The position numbers were made by a program, and so were the translations under genes. A stretch of 64,000 nucleotides of DNA from Selaginella tamariscina (taxonomy: Eukaryota; Streptophyta; Lycopodiopsida; Selaginellales; Selaginellaceae), in NCBI GenBank assembly GCA_003024785.1, contig PUQB01000361.1, positions 1 through 64,000 of the forward strand. The letters are read 5' to 3'. Shown one piece after another: positions 14,871 to 28,868 of the stretch. Each line of letters opens with the position of its first letter. Positions within the stretch are counted from its first letter, which is position 1. The notes beneath the pieces are model-generated. The model made no database searches. It was not told the DNA's origin and saw only the letters and a program-made list of their open reading frames with translations.

Positions 14871-16250
14871 GTTGTAATTATATTTATTATTTATTAATTG
14901 GTCCTTTTCTCTTCTTTATACTTGTATAGTATCTATAGAGTAAATAGTATCTTCTCATATATTACTAGGGCTATTTGATATAGTTAATAATAGGTACTTC
15001 GATTATACTTTGATATTATATATAATTCTTCTATTATGGTTACCTATGTGTTAATACATTATTAAGTAGCTAGCTTATTAAGTAGTCATTCATATCATGT
15101 GTATAGGTATTTATTTAGTATATATATATATATTACTGTTTATAGTTATGTCAGTTCAATTAAGCAATATGATCCTTTTCTTTTGAAATGCTTTTTTCCT
15201 GCAGTTCACACTGTAAGTTTGTATGTATAATATATGTATGTATGTATGTATGTCATCTATATATCTATATATATGTGTATGGGCTTACAGACACGCACAC
15301 ATGTACATAGTAATATGAAGCTGAACAGACGGGTTGTATGCATCATTCGGTTATTTTATAAATAAAACATTAAGGAGCTTTTCAGTTGCCAGTAAATTAA
15401 ACACGAATTATATTATTGTTTTCTAGATATTTTGAACTGTTGCTTTCAGAAACTGACTATTTTGATGTACACATAAGGTATGGGCTACTAATCATTTGTT
15501 TATATATTATATTATGGAGAATTTGTGTTATATTGACAGAAAAGATGATTCCAGACACGCAAGAAGGTACTATACTTTTCTTTTCTTATAATTAAATATT
15601 TACAATAATATTAATGTTTTTTGGTTTAATATTTATATATGGACTGATATCTTTCTTTCATACGTGAAAGCGCGTAAGGTGTTTAAGTGTGACACGAAGT
15701 CTACAAAGTGGACCGTTCGGCCACACGTTGCTTTCAACAGAGACTCTAACGTAAGGTATTCATCATCTTTCTAATTCATTAACTAATTAGATGTCCTTAT
15801 TAATGAGTTTAAGCATTAGTTAATTTGGAGTTAAGAGTGTAGTTTGCTACAGACCTTATATACATATGTTTATGTGATGATGATAGATATATGCATTCAT
15901 CGTCACGCACACATAACCATGTAGTTGCATAATGTAAACACAAGCATTCATTGGTTACTATTTTAATTTAGTTTGATTATTACTTAATGCTACGTGGAAG
16001 TCAAAGCGCGTGCCGTGTCAAGGTCTCACTCACTACGAGGCATCCTCTTCTCCTTAATTACCTCTCGTACTCCCATCACTGTATCATTCTTCTCTAGGGA
16101 GGCAAATTTTTAATCTTCATATAGTTTTGTGCATAATAAGATTTCTCTGTCTGTAATTGGTTTTCTTCAGGCAGATCGATCAAGCTCCTAAGGTAAGTAT
16201 GGAAGTTTGTAAGAGAGTAGAGAATCTAACCTGTATTGAGTGTCTTGTAG
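14871..16250 (+). other. TRS130-LTPG spacer with possible unrecognised exons
   Basis: The region is mainly AT-rich. Three short stretches look like phased exons on the plus strand: 15427-15476 (YFELLLSETDYFDVHIR, with AG before and GT after), 15541-15566 (KDDSRHARR) and about 15675-15752 (reads VFKCDTKSTKWTV then RPHVAFNRDSN, ending at GTAAGG). Their borders do not join cleanly and no family is recognised. From about 16000 to 16250 the sequence turns into a probable spliced leader of the downstream LTPG: a putative leader exon near 16171-16192 ends at GTAAGT, and the next AG sits directly before the LTPG start codon. Confidence 0.3.
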
Positions 16251-16947
16251 ATGGCATACCCGAAGGCACTGTTTGCGTTGGCAGTTGCGGTCCTTATATC
16301 CGTATGTGCAGCACAGCAACAGAATTGCTCGACACTGGTGATAATCTGGCTCCTTGCTTGAGTGTTCAATCCAACAGCACTCCTGGTGCGAACTGCTGTA
16401 AGCCACTGAGGACTATAGTCCAAACGAATATCACTTGCTTGTGTGAGGTTGCGAGTTCGGGGGCTGGTATTGTTAGCCTCCAGGATGCTCTTCAGCTCCC
16501 CATCAAGTGCCAAATAAAGAATGTCACCGCAGCGACCTGCGGCTTTGCATGTAAGCTGTGTGTGTGTGTGTGTCAGCGATCTTTCCTTTTTGAAATATGT
16601 TTAAGTCTTTATAAGTAGTTGCATGTGTGTGTGTGTTGTGCACACGCGTCTGCGTGTTGTGTCCTCATAATCATATTATTAAAATATAACTCGATAATGT
16701 TATTTTATGTGAAGTGGTAGATGGTTTTTGTATATAACAATAAAATACACACGCACATGTGATAATATACAGACTTTGTTGTATATGTAACGAATGTGTT
16801 TATATTGGTCTTTATTACAGCGGCACCGGCGCCGGCGCCTGCAGCGCAGTCGGGGGGCACACACCAGGTAGTAACTCTGCACGGAGCACATACACACATG
16901 CGTGGATCTCCTGTCTTGTGGTCACACTTGCATCAGTGAGTTTTTAA
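16251..16947 (+). CDS. GPI-anchored lipid-transfer protein (LTPG type)
   Basis: Extracellular lipid-binding protein tethered to the plasma membrane, involved in cuticle or wall lipid export. Start 16251 directly follows an intron AG and gives the signal peptide MAYPKALFALAVAVLISVCA. Exon 1 (16251-16550) has the eight-cysteine pattern (NCS, APC, CC, CLC, IKC, ATC); exon 2 (16821-16947) gives a Pro/Ala linker SAPAPAPAAQSGG and then, in the shifted frame, a small-residue omega-site region and the hydrophobic end AWISCLVVTLASVSF. Two single-base losses are inferred: at about 16338 (between CSTLV and DNLAPC) and in the run of six G near 16851, where restoring one G connects the linker to the GPI tail. 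About 142 aa in all. The two LTP-like genes in this window differ in their tails. Confidence 0.88.
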
Positions 16948-17233
16948 TCTCTTCTTAGACTAGCTCATTCTTTGATTAATAAAGTTTATTTTGTGTGATT
17001 ATATTATGTTTAATCAGATTAATGCGTGCTTATTACATGTTACTTATATGTTACTTTATGTATATAGTTAACATATTGGATTTTTTTTAATTATGTTTTT
17101 TAATTATTTATTCCGTACACTGTTGTCTTATAGACATAAAATTTAACGTTAATTGCTTAAGATAAAATATCATAATATTGGACATAATTAAAAAAACCTG
17201 TAAGAATGAGTGAAATGCTATAATGTTATATAT

Positions 17234-17330
17234 AGAAATGTTATTTGATATTTGAAATATAATACTCAATACAATTATTTAATATTGAAATGTTATTTGA
17301 TATTTGAAATATAATGCTCAGTACTACATT
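17234..17330. repeat. Direct duplication of a ~50-base AT-rich unit
   Basis: The unit containing GAAATGTTATTTGATATTTG occurs at about 17236 and again at about 17288 with only a few changes. Related but weaker copies (TTATTTGATTTTTGAAATAT) lie at 17800-17975. Confidence 0.75.
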
Positions 17331-20300
17331 ATGTATTTAGTAATATAAATCATCTAATTAAATAAATACATGAATCATCTCCTTAACATCCTCTGAGCTA
17401 TTGATATAAGGTATAATTACATTTATACCCTGAAACTTACCATATTTATTTATATACTTTTAAAAAAATTAATTATACAATTTGATTTTTAAAATAACAA
17501 TATTAACTAAAAACATATTTTAGAAATGAAATAATTAAAGTTTATTTAGTGTTAAATATAAAAAATTGTCATAATAAAAAATGGAATATTTTAAAATAAT
17601 TATATTATATTGTGATATAATGTTTAATATGTTGTATTTTGGACCTAAATATAATAAAATATAAATTAATTATAAATTTTATTGATTTTTTATAAAAGTT
17701 TTTTAATTTTAATTTTAAAATTTATGAAGTTTACATTAACATTTCATGTATATATATAAATATAAAACTTTTAAGGATATGTCCTTAAAGTATCAAAATA
17801 TTATTTGATTTTTGAAATATAAATGTAAGAATACTTTTTCATACTTGAAATATAAATGTGTTTCTATATGTTTTCTTAAAAAATAAAAAAGCACATTTAT
17901 ATTTTGATATAAAAAAATTATTTGATATTTAAAAACATATACTTTGAAACATAAATGTGTTTTTTTATAAATACAAAAAGGCAAATTTGCATTTTCTAGA
18001 AAAGTTTAAAATATTATGTAATTATATTTAAATATCTTAATTATTATATTTTCAACTAAATGTCATTAATTGGGCTCAAATGCATTAAATTATTTTGTTT
18101 CACATTGTCTCTTTATTACTGTAAGATAAACTATGCATTTTTATATAATTGTTCTTAAGTGTATGTGTTAACTTAATAAACTTTTTTAAAGGGAAACATG
18201 ATGTCATTTTTATAAATTTATTATTAAATTTAAAACATTAATTTTATTATTCACCTTTAATATAAGGTTACTTTATTTCATACTAAGGTTTATGGTACAT
18301 TTTTTAATTCTTTTCGATTTATGACATAAAAAATTGTGAGGTGTTATGTATGGACGTGGTAATTAATTTAATATGATAAGTATTTGGATTTCATGTATAG
18401 ATATTTAAATATAAATTAAAAATGTTTTTTCCTTATGATAAATTTTTTAAATTAATTTAAATGCTAAATTATATGTGAAATAACATAAGTTAAATGTAGT
18501 TTGCTAATATTTAATCAGATTTAACTATTTAATAAAACTAGCCAAGTTAATTATTAGTGTGTTTATTAATTAAATGATAACCTCATAATTATATTTTGCT
18601 CATTAGATATTTAACTAAATACCTTAAGTTACTTGAAATACAGTTTTGTAATATCTAAAGTAGACTAAAAAATAATTTTCTAATTATTAAAACTATGTGT
18701 GAACCACACATGATAAACATTTTTAAAATATTTAATTTATATATTAAATGCTTAATGTTTAAATTATATAAACCATATGATATATATTTGAAAATGTTTA
18801 AGTCATATAAATGTTTAAAATATTTACATTAAGATCATATATGTATCCATAATGACAGGTTTCACTTTGTACGTTCACATATATACATACTATGTGAATA
18901 TGTACGTAAATGTTGGTGATAAAAATTTATAAAACATTAATTTTTATTTTCATTAAATAAATTCTTTGCATATCACATTTATAAGCAAGTGAAAGATAAA
19001 TGTAAATTTCAGTATAACATTTACATAAAATTTAAAACTAAATTAAATGATTGGACTTAAAATTTAATTACATAACATTGAATATCATAAATACATTCAT
19101 AGGAAGTTAAAATTCTAGAAAAATTATTAAAATATCTTTAAATTTTAAATATTTACCAACTTACCCTTATAATGTTGATAATTAAGAAAATGACAATTAA
19201 ATAACTCTTTTCTGTCTTATTATTTAATTACTTTTAAAAATATATTATTTTATTAAATTATGTTCAAAAACATATTTGACGAACTTTTAAAAAACTAAGG
19301 ATTATAAAGTATAAATTTTATGTATTAAACATTTTTTTATTTTGAAAGTTAATTATTATTACTTATTGTAATTCGTGTTAAGCCGTTTTATGTAGTGAAA
19401 AACTTATAACTTTAAATATGTTTTAAATATTAAATAAAATAATAACTATTTACTTTCATATTCACTTTATATTATTTTATAAAGCTGCTGTTTTCACTTT
19501 CAACATGAATACATCTTAAATACTCTAATCATAACCATTCATATTAATTTTATATTCACTTTATACCATTTTATAAAGTTAATTTTGATTTCAATTTTAA
19601 TGCTTTAAATATTAAAACTTAGCTACATTTTTTTTTATTATTCATATAAGAAACATATGTATAAAAATAAATTAATCAATATATAATATCCAACGTCCTT
19701 CTTATTAAGTACTAAGACTTATGTAGAGTACTTTCATTTAAAACTAATTAAATAAATTATAAACATAAAGGTCATTTGACATGCCAATAAAGGCTTAGTA
19801 ATTTATAATGTAAATATACTGATTTTTATTTACATTTAATTTTTTTAATATTTTTATTTAAATAAAATAAATATTTATCGATATATGATTTCATAATACT
19901 TCTTAACCATATAGTCAATAATTTATAAAGTTTTTCATCCACACTACACTATAAGCTACATTTTTGTTAGTCTATGTTTTAATATTTTATTTTATTTTCT
20001 AAACAATTTATTGAAAACATTATTTACATATTTTAAGAATAATTATGAAATGTATAAAGAATAAGGAAAGGTTCCTCACTTTACATGTTTTTATTCAATG
20101 CTTTTATTTGTGAAATAAACTATATTTTAATATTTATGAAGTTCATGAAAATAATAAATTCATCAAGAAATTTTGCATATTAATTTTTAGAAGGATAACA
20201 ATATAGTTCTAACTATAATAATAATAATGTATTAGTGCATGCTAATTACTATCATTAATGCAATTCAATTTTTCCACTCGATTACTAATACTTTAATATT

Positions 20301-21000
20301 TTACAAATTTAAAACAACATGATTGATGCCAATAATTTATTAACATAATATTGGTAAAGTCTTTTAAAAAATATATAATTTTTATTCATTTGACATATAC
20401 AAAGTTTGCAATTATAAAATTTTAAATAATAATAAAATAACTTCTTTAATAATTTAACATATACATAGATATCTTATGTATAAAAGTTTATATATATATA
20501 TATATATATATATTTGAGCTATATATTAAAACACAGACTGTTTACCAATTTGTGATGTGTGTATTATAATCCACTATATAAACAAAATTATGTAAGGATA
20601 TTAAGTGTGGTCCTTGTAAGTAGTTTTGCAATCAATAATAAACAAAAGAATTATAAAATCTATATTAATATTCACGAACATGTTTTTTGTAAGAAAAATA
20701 ATTCTTAAAGATATTAAATATGCTTTAATCTATTATGTTAGGTGGTAATTTGACACCATTTTATTTTATAAACTTTTATTTCACCTTGGATTGTATAATA
20801 TATTAATGCATATTGTATGTTCTCAAGTGAGTATTTGAAATCCTCACAAAACTCTAGAGGTAATAAATATAAGTTTTTTATGACCTTGTTTTATAAGTTA
20901 CTACTTTGTGAAATGCAGATTATTAATTATATTATGTAATTATTTGAGATAAGTCTTGTAGATTGAATAATAATAAAATTGCCTTGATAAAAACTTTAAG

Positions 21001-21079
21001 TATTAATATAAGAGAGACTATTAAAAGTATTAATATAAGAGAGACTATTAAAAGTATTAATATAAGAGAGATTATTAAA
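21001..21079. repeat. 27-base tandem repeat, about 2.9 copies
   Basis: A unit beginning TATTAATATAAGAGAGACTA is repeated head to tail; two copies are identical and the third carries one change and is cut short. Confidence 0.95.
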
Positions 21080-21864
21080 TAAATAAATTTCTCATAATTT
21101 CATGTAGGTTTTATTCTTGCTTTCAACTAAGCTTAATAAAACAAGAATCTAATATACAAAAAGGGAAAAGGGAAAATAAAAAATTTAAAACCAATAGATA
21201 ATACCCTTAAGGATTCCCTTTATAAAAATTAATTTTTTTTATTATTATTCTTATTATTATTATGAAAAGTGTAATGTACTTTTATGCATTAATATTCACA
21301 TGCCCAGTTATGAAGGTTATTGAACCATTAAATGTATTAAATATTTAATATTAATATATATTAAAATTAATATATGGTATATATTGAAATACATAGCCAT
21401 TTAATTAACTATTAATAGATAATAATATTACAAATATATACACATAAACATTCAAAACTTTTTACATAATTAAAAATTAAACATGACATCTTCTATACTA
21501 CAATTAAAGTTGCATGAGTTATTTTAACTATATTTCAACTTTCACTTCCAAATTAACATTGTCCATGCCAATTCATTTTCATTTAATTGAAAACCTCATA
21601 ACATTAACATTTTCAACATTAATTCTTGAAACTCTTAGAAAAAACAATATTAATTTTTTAATTCATTTTATATATAGCTTTTACATTTATAAATTTTTGA
21701 ATAATAATGAAATAACATTGTCCTTTACAATTTAACATATACATATCATGTGCAATAAAAAATTATTTTTTATATGAATTATTTTAAATTACAAACCTAT
21801 TTGTAACTCAATTGTGGTGTAGAAATCAATTGTTTTCACTTTTGTAAACTTATTAAAAATGTCT

Positions 21865-21900
<36 letters not shown>

Positions 21901-22932
21901 GATGGTGATGTGCCTTGTTAATTTATTAAATTATGTACATAATATCAAAATGTTATGCATTGGTGCACCTGAAGTTTCCTTAATAATAGAAAATCTATTC
22001 TGCACCAGTTTTTAAGCATCCTTGAACAAATGAGAATTTGTATATAGTCTTAATTCTTAATAAATAATAATTTTAACTATTTAAGCTAATTAAATTAATA
22101 ATTATTTAATCTTTCTTATAGGAATATTTTAATATATTTCATTTCAATTGTGTTTAATTATTAAAATTTTAATAATTAACAAGTTATTAATTATTCATAT
22201 TTTTTATTTTATATCATTTTTGTTTTAACATAGTTTCGTTCTTTTACTTGCTTTTTGCTAGGCAGTTCTAAGTCTTTGTATCTTTGTAATCTTTAGCTTA
22301 AGAAACGAAGTAGACATGCGCCTCTAACACGGAACCTCATTCATTATGAACTTACATAGAGAATTATATGTGCACGCTATGGTGTAGAAATATAATTTTT
22401 CTATAAATCATTTTATAAAGAAGTAAATATCATGTTATTTTATATGGTGTGAAAATGTAAAGATTTATAAGTACTTTGTTATTTGATATGGTGCGAAAAT
22501 ATGAATTTTTTATATATTAAATATAGAACAATTTATGTGGTATGGAAATGTAAGGATTTTATTAAGTACAATGTGAAAATATAAATTATTTATATGAAAA
22601 GTTGCTCAAGTTATTTTATATAATGTAGAAATGTGAGAATTTTATTAAGCAAAAAATCCTTCATTTATTATAATTTTATTTTATTTTATGTTTTTCATAA
22701 TAACCACGTGACGTGGTGGTGAAAGAAGCTAATTGGAAACCTATATTGAATTAACAAGTTTAAACTCTAAAATGCTTTTATCTATAATCATTTTGCTTAA
22801 ATTTTTAATTATAGAAACAAAATAAATAAAACATTTTTATCATTTTAAATTTAGTTTTTCCATGTTAAATTATTAAATTGCAGACCGTATTAAATGCTGC
22901 GTGTGTTCACGTGGTACCACGTGACATGTGTT

Positions 22933-22939
22933 TATAAAT
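22933..22939 (+). promoter_or_regulatory. TATA box of the 23-kb ORF
   Basis: TATAAAT about 60 bases upstream of the start codon at 22999. Two ACGTG cores (CACGTG-like, 22908-22922) lie just before it. Confidence 0.5.
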
Positions 22940-22998
22940 CCTCTTACTTAAGAATCAGTAACCTAATTTAGTAAGGGAAATAAGGTCTGGGACTGACT

Positions 22999-23955
22999 AT
23001 GAATGAAAGTGAAGAGGTATGCATAGCTCTGTCACATCGGAGTCTCCCATGGGTCGTCCTCAATGGTATCCGACACACATCAATATGGTACACAATGCAG
23101 GGAAAATTCATTACCAGCCAGGGGCATTCTTCCGCTCTCTTCCCAAATAACTCCTGCTGCAGTAGGTTTCTTACGTCTTCCAGTGGGCTTGTTTGTGTAC
23201 TGGATTATAGAAACGACTGGGAAGTGAAGATTAATGTTGGTAATCCAGTACTGAATATATGGAAAAATCTTGATGTTTTTGGGACACTGCCATTTTTTGA
23301 AAGAGCTAGCTACTTCATGCATGCGGATGATACCGGGTACATGATTGGCATACTCACCCGTTCTAACGATTTGTTCTACTTCACCGAGTATGATTCCAAC
23401 ATTGGGAGGTTGATTAGTGGCTCGCCCTTCAGTTTTCAGAAGAGTAAAGACTGTAAGCCCTCAGAACGTGCATGGTTATTCAGCATGGACGGATGCCTTA
23501 TAGGATATGATCCAATATTGAGAACCTGGCATCGTATGTTTATAATATGGCCTAGTGTCCTTGAAGTTATCCCTGACAGTAAGGAAATCTATTGTACACC
23601 TTCGAAGGTGTTCAACTACTGTAAAAATCGATACATCAATCCCAAGGCTGTGTGCATATATGAGGGATATGCAGAAATGCAAGTCTGGGAGGTTGAATGG
23701 AGCAATACTCCTTTAGAATGGAAGCTCATTCATTTAAAAACTTGCAAAAAACATTATAGATCATCTTACTGGACTATTGAGCTCGTTGGAGATTACATTC
23801 TTTGGATAGAGTCACCAGGAGAGTCGATTCCAAACGCATATACTCCTGTCTACTTAACAGTTCTTGATCTTGCTCGTCAGAATTGGGTTACATATCCCAT
23901 TCTAGAGAATCTGTGCAGCATATATGGATTCATCCCCAGCGCCCTTTGTCCATAA
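22999..23955 (+). CDS. Intronless F-box-associated/kelch-like protein lacking an F-box
   Basis: Open frame of 318 codons with a start close to a TATA box and stop TAA. Features typical of the beta-propeller half of plant F-box proteins are present: SSGLVCVLDY (the GLLC-type motif), GNPVLNIWKNL, and repeated aromatic-rich strands such as MQVWEVEWS and VLDLARQNWVTYP. An N-terminal F-box of about 45 residues is missing; the frame starts right at the first propeller strand, and no F-box is seen in the AT-rich DNA upstream. It may be a truncated F-box gene, a stand-alone propeller protein, or a retained recent copy. Its codon composition is normal and it has no frameshift. It is the only gene in almost 19 kb. 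Function is unassigned. Confidence 0.55.
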   Translation: MNESEEVCIALSHRSLPWVVLNGIRHTSIWYTMQGKFITSQGHSSALFPNNSCCSRFLTSSSGLVCVLDYRNDWEVKINVGNPVLNIWKNLDVFGTLPFFERASYFMHADDTGYMIGILTRSNDLFYFTEYDSNIGRLISGSPFSFQKSKDCKPSERAWLFSMDGCLIGYDPILRTWHRMFIIWPSVLEVIPDSKEIYCTPSKVFNYCKNRYINPKAVCIYEGYAEMQVWEVEWSNTPLEWKLIHLKTCKKHYRSSYWTIELVGDYILWIESPGESIPNAYTPVYLTVLDLARQNWVTYPILENLCSIYGFIPSALCP

Positions 23956-26900
23956 CTTGTTGAATTCTCTTTAATATACTGTTATATTATTTAACAACTA
24001 ATAAACTTCATTTTATTTCATCATAAATATGTCATTTGATAAATACATAATTATTAGGTGTTATTATTTAAAATTTAGAATACAAGGATTCAAAATTTTC
24101 AAATGTATAAATATAAATTTAAAACTTTCACAAAGTATATGTAAATTTAAATTTGGGTCATATATGATGAAATTTTTTAGTTTAAACAAGTTAATTTTAA
24201 AATGTAGATTAAAAAGAAAATTGAAAAATTAAATAATGTGAAATATACAACACATTTCTTTATATCAATTTATCAATAAATAACAAACAACAACATAATT
24301 TGGCTATAATAAATATTTATTTGTATATATACTTGTAAAACTAATGCTAATATATAATAATTTTGACTAATCAACAATTGATTACATAATAAAATATAAA
24401 ATGATTAAAAATAATTGGTTATGTTAATAAATAAGTAAAGAATTAATTTAATAAAGTTTATCAAGGCTATGGTTAAATTTTCATGTGACAACATATACTT
24501 TCAAAAAATTTATATGTTTAAAAGAGTAATTTTTATGTGGTATAATAAATTTAATAGGATAACATGAATATGTTTGATTTCATAAAGTTAAAGATTTAAT
24601 TTCAATTGGATAACATTAAGTTTAATAATAAAAAAAATTAGAAGGTATATCTTAACAAACCTGTTTAAATCATTTGTGTTTTTCATTTTACAATATTTTG
24701 ATTCTATGGCATAGCTTTACAACGATAACTTATCTTAAAAATATGTAATATAAAAAATTAATACTTACATGACTTATGAATAAATCCTTTACGACATTAT
24801 AATGTTAGTAAAAGTTCTTATTAATTACTCTAATAAATATGATTCAAATATATTTAATTTATATTTTATTTAAGTTTCATTTAATTATAAAGACTTCACC
24901 TATGTGTTTTACATCTGTGTAATGAAACTTTTTAATTTAGTAGAAATTCTTACTAACTAATTTAATGAATACAATTCAAATATGTTTAATTTATATTTCA
25001 TTTAAGTTTTATTTAGTTATAACAATGTTATTTTTAAGTTATCAATTGATTTATACGTGAATTTAGATTTTACATATGAAAACAATATTCATTATTTATT
25101 CCATAATAAAAACATCAGGTTTCTTATTTTTATTAAATCACTAATTATTGGACCATATGAATTAATTATACATCATGAATATTCTTAAATATATTGTTTT
25201 AAAAAACAAAGTTTAAGTTACAATTTTAAAACCTCAATATACTGACACATAAGTTTAATTATCATTTATACTTAATTAAAAATACATTATTAAAAAACCA
25301 CACACAAACACATATACACACTCTTCAATTATGATTTAAGAATAATTTAATATCAAAAGCATTTATAAAAGTTTACACATAACAAATTAAAAAGTAAATT
25401 AAATGTTTTTAACTTAATAAAATTATAATTACATTTTAATTACACTTGAATTTGAATCTAAATATATACATGCCTTCACTCTTATATTTCTTTCATTCTT
25501 AATTGTTTACAAGACTGTATTCAAAAGTGTGCATGCTTAAGAGTTTGAACTATGAAAACATTATTAAGTTTTATTATTTATGATTTAATTAAAATTTGAT
25601 AAAAATAAACTTCATTACCGAGTCTTGTAACTCAGGTATGCTCAAATAATATAGGAAGAAGCGTAAAAAAGTTGATACAAAAACAATTAAAAAATAATTT
25701 TTTAACAAGGTTTGTATATAAGAATTTTTATATATATTTTAATAAAATTAAAAAATGCAATCCTATATTACATGAAAAGCATCTCAAAACTCAATTTGAG
25801 AGCTTTTTATATCAAACCATTTATTATAATTTAAAATATCCAAACATAAGTAAGAGAGTACACATATGTACACACACATGTGCGTGTGCGTGTATGATAT
25901 ATATATATAAATAAATAAATAAATAATATGTATAGTGGAGTTTTTGGCAATTAGGTGCTCTCCAAACTATCAACAGCTGTCTAGTTTCGCATATTTACTC
26001 GATATATACACGTGACATTAAACTACTGATGAGAGTATATACCAGAATTTCCAAAAAGCTTTATTTAACTATATGTAGAGTTCTTTAAATGATATTAAGA
26101 TTTATGCAACTACTCTAATATATATATATATAACCCTGAACCATATATACAAATATATTTTAAACCATGTGTATATCATATATATAGTAAAACGTACGTA
26201 AAAGTGTGTTGAAAACCAGAAATCAACGACTATTATAATGAGCACTATATTTTGTAAGGCAACCCGTCATCTTTATATTATATAAACATATTATATTTCC
26301 GTTTCCAAGTGTTTCAACATGTTTTCTCAGTAATATATACATATTTATGCCTTACAATAAAAAATTAAACTGAACTTATATAATAGTTGTCCTTGCCATT
26401 TAAACCAGTTAGTTTTTTAAATTTCTTAGCTTTTGCATCTTGATTATTTTACATGACATGACGCATTGTAATTAATCTTAATTTATAAACATATTAATTT
26501 TAATGTCTTTCACAATTTACATCTTAAACATATCCTTTGTTAAACTTAAAACTGTATGCTTGCACGAATGACAATATTGACATAATAATTGGTAATCGAA
26601 TCTAATATCGTATATGTTCTAACACCATACTACCAATCTAAAATATTTAATGAATTTGTTATAAGCTTGTTCAATTAAAGTTTATTATTTAGAATATAAC
26701 GAGGAATATTAAAAAATTATGATAAAAAGTTTTACAAAATTTTAAAGCCATCTTTGTTGTTTCCAGGCTCTTAAAAAGTAATTATAAATTACTAAGTAAA
26801 TATAGGCCATAAAATCAAATATATTATTATTATATTCATGCATAAAAATTATTAAACATGATTAATTAAAAATATTACTAGTTTGTTCTTTTTACACAAG

Positions 26901-28868
26901 CCAAGATCTCTCACACAACCCCATTTACCTGGTATACACTAGAGTTAACTGTTGTGTTGATTAATATAGTTAATATTGATTGTATTAATATAATTCATTA
27001 AACAAAGTTAGTACCATATACATACAGTAAACTATATAAATTTTATATACCATTAATAAATTATAACATCATAACATGATTCTTATATGCTAAACATATT
27101 CTTATATATTAAACATATAGTTAAAATCAGCGATTGATCAATTCAGCACTTGCATATAAGTAAACAACCTTTATACATAAATAAACCATTTATGTGTTGG
27201 ATATATATATATATCATATGCATGCACGCACACACAAGTTTAATTGAAGGGATTAAATTTGAACTTATTTCAGTTTAACGTGAAAACTTTAAGTGCGTAG
27301 ATATATGATGTGTGTGCATGTAGTGTGTGTGCATATATACATCAACAATAATGATAAAATCACTGGAATTACTAGTAATTAATATTAACTAATTTAAAGA
27401 TTTTAACTAATCCATTTGTTATATTCATAAAAAGATATATTTATATGTTATTAATTTATAAAATCTTCCACTTGCAATAGTTGTTTACACATAATAACTT
27501 CTTTTAAAAAACATCTATTACATATACACATAAGCTATAGAGGTGTATATATGTGTTTACATAGTGGACCTACGTCAAAGATTTAACATTCTTGATGTAT
27601 AGCTGGTTAAGTGTTGGTAGTTTAATATAATTCATGACAAAATAGTGTTGTTAAATATTAATTATTAAATATCGAAAGTTATAATTATACATATATGCTT
27701 TTAATTTTACATATATCTTAAATTTTTATTATACATATATCTTAAATTTTAATTATACATATATCTTAAATTTTTTTATATATATTAATAATTTTTATAA
27801 TAGTTTGTTTTAAAGTATTAGATATCGATTGTGTTCATGTTTTGGAATATACTGTCAATGAATTAAAAGAATCACAATTTGCGTATATTCATTTTAATAT
27901 TAAGCTTATATAGTATATAGGATGTATACACATGCATACGTACAGCAATACATTTGGTATATAGTATTCTAAATCCTACTATTAAGACGATTAGGCATTT
28001 ATATGTGAATTCATCGTATATATGTGATAATTTAAATATATATATTCCAAAGATATCTAATAATAGTAAAACATTAAAATATATTAGCTATTTACTTAAA
28101 TACTAATAATATAGTATATTTTAATTATCAATTTGAATTTTTTTTTTAAAACTAGTATTATCTTAAAAATTATCTTATTGAGTTTACACTATACCTTAAA
28201 ATTACTTTATATTTGATTTTCCACATGGTATGTATGACGTTTTGCCGCACATTATATATGGTATTTATTTAAATAATATGTCAGATTTATCTCACGTGAA
28301 AATAGTATGTTTCACCATTTAAATTTTAAATGTGTATTTATTTATGTGTATTGTCATATTTATATATGTGCGTTTTAATATGGTGCGATTACAAACTCTC
28401 TTTAATAAATAGTACATTAATGATAATTTAATTTCACAATATATACATATATAGAGAGAGAGTTGTACTTGTGTATGAAACAAGCTTTTAATCAAATGTA
28501 AACATTATTAAATATTTAATCAAAAATTTAACCTTCCCATGTACATGTTAATTTAACTTTTAATAAATAATTTCTTATAACAAAATTTCCAAATAAAACT
28601 AAAAGATGTAATTTTTGATCAAATTGATTATATAAATTTTAATTCGCATATATGTAATTATAATAGAAATTATAAGTGAAAATTATATAAGCTTATTATT
28701 TTTTTATTAAAAAAATAATTAAGGTTTTCGTGTGTTACGACCTAATTAATAGTATATATATAAATATATAACATCTGATTTGCTACAAAGACGTATTTAC
28801 ACAATAAGAAACACCTCCTTCGTTTGCTTTAGATGTCACTGCATAGTAACAACATGTTTTAATTATAT
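23956..28868. other. AT-rich gene desert, middle part
   Basis: About 5 kb with no supported gene. One 80-codon frame at 25672-25914 is Asn/Lys/Ile/Tyr-rich and looks like chance in AT-rich DNA. The only patterns seen are short direct repeats (for example ATTATACATATATCTTAAAT, three times near 27690-27770) and small GA or TA tracts. Confidence 0.75.

Larger units (their letters stand above)
16948..22998. other. AT-rich gene desert, left part
   Basis: About 6 kb of very AT-rich sequence with stops in all frames and no recognisable gene, RNA gene or transposon protein. It includes short related repeats (17234-17330 and 17795-17975), a 27-base tandem repeat (21001-21079) and TA runs near 20495 and 21870. 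Some of it is probably old, decayed repeat DNA. Confidence 0.8.

Noticed and set aside
16157-16250. Upstream in-frame start for the LTPG frame (MVFFRQIDQAP)
   Set aside because: It crosses a GTAAGT donor and an AG acceptor and is in the frame after the inferred indel; the signal peptide starts at 16251.
23080-23682. Minus-strand frames opposite the 318-codon ORF
   Set aside because: Shorter, without family features, and antisense to a frame with F-box-associated motifs.
25672-25914. 80-codon plus-strand frame in the desert
   Set aside because: Composition (Asn, Lys, Ile, Tyr, Phe) is that expected of AT-rich non-coding DNA; no motif or promoter.
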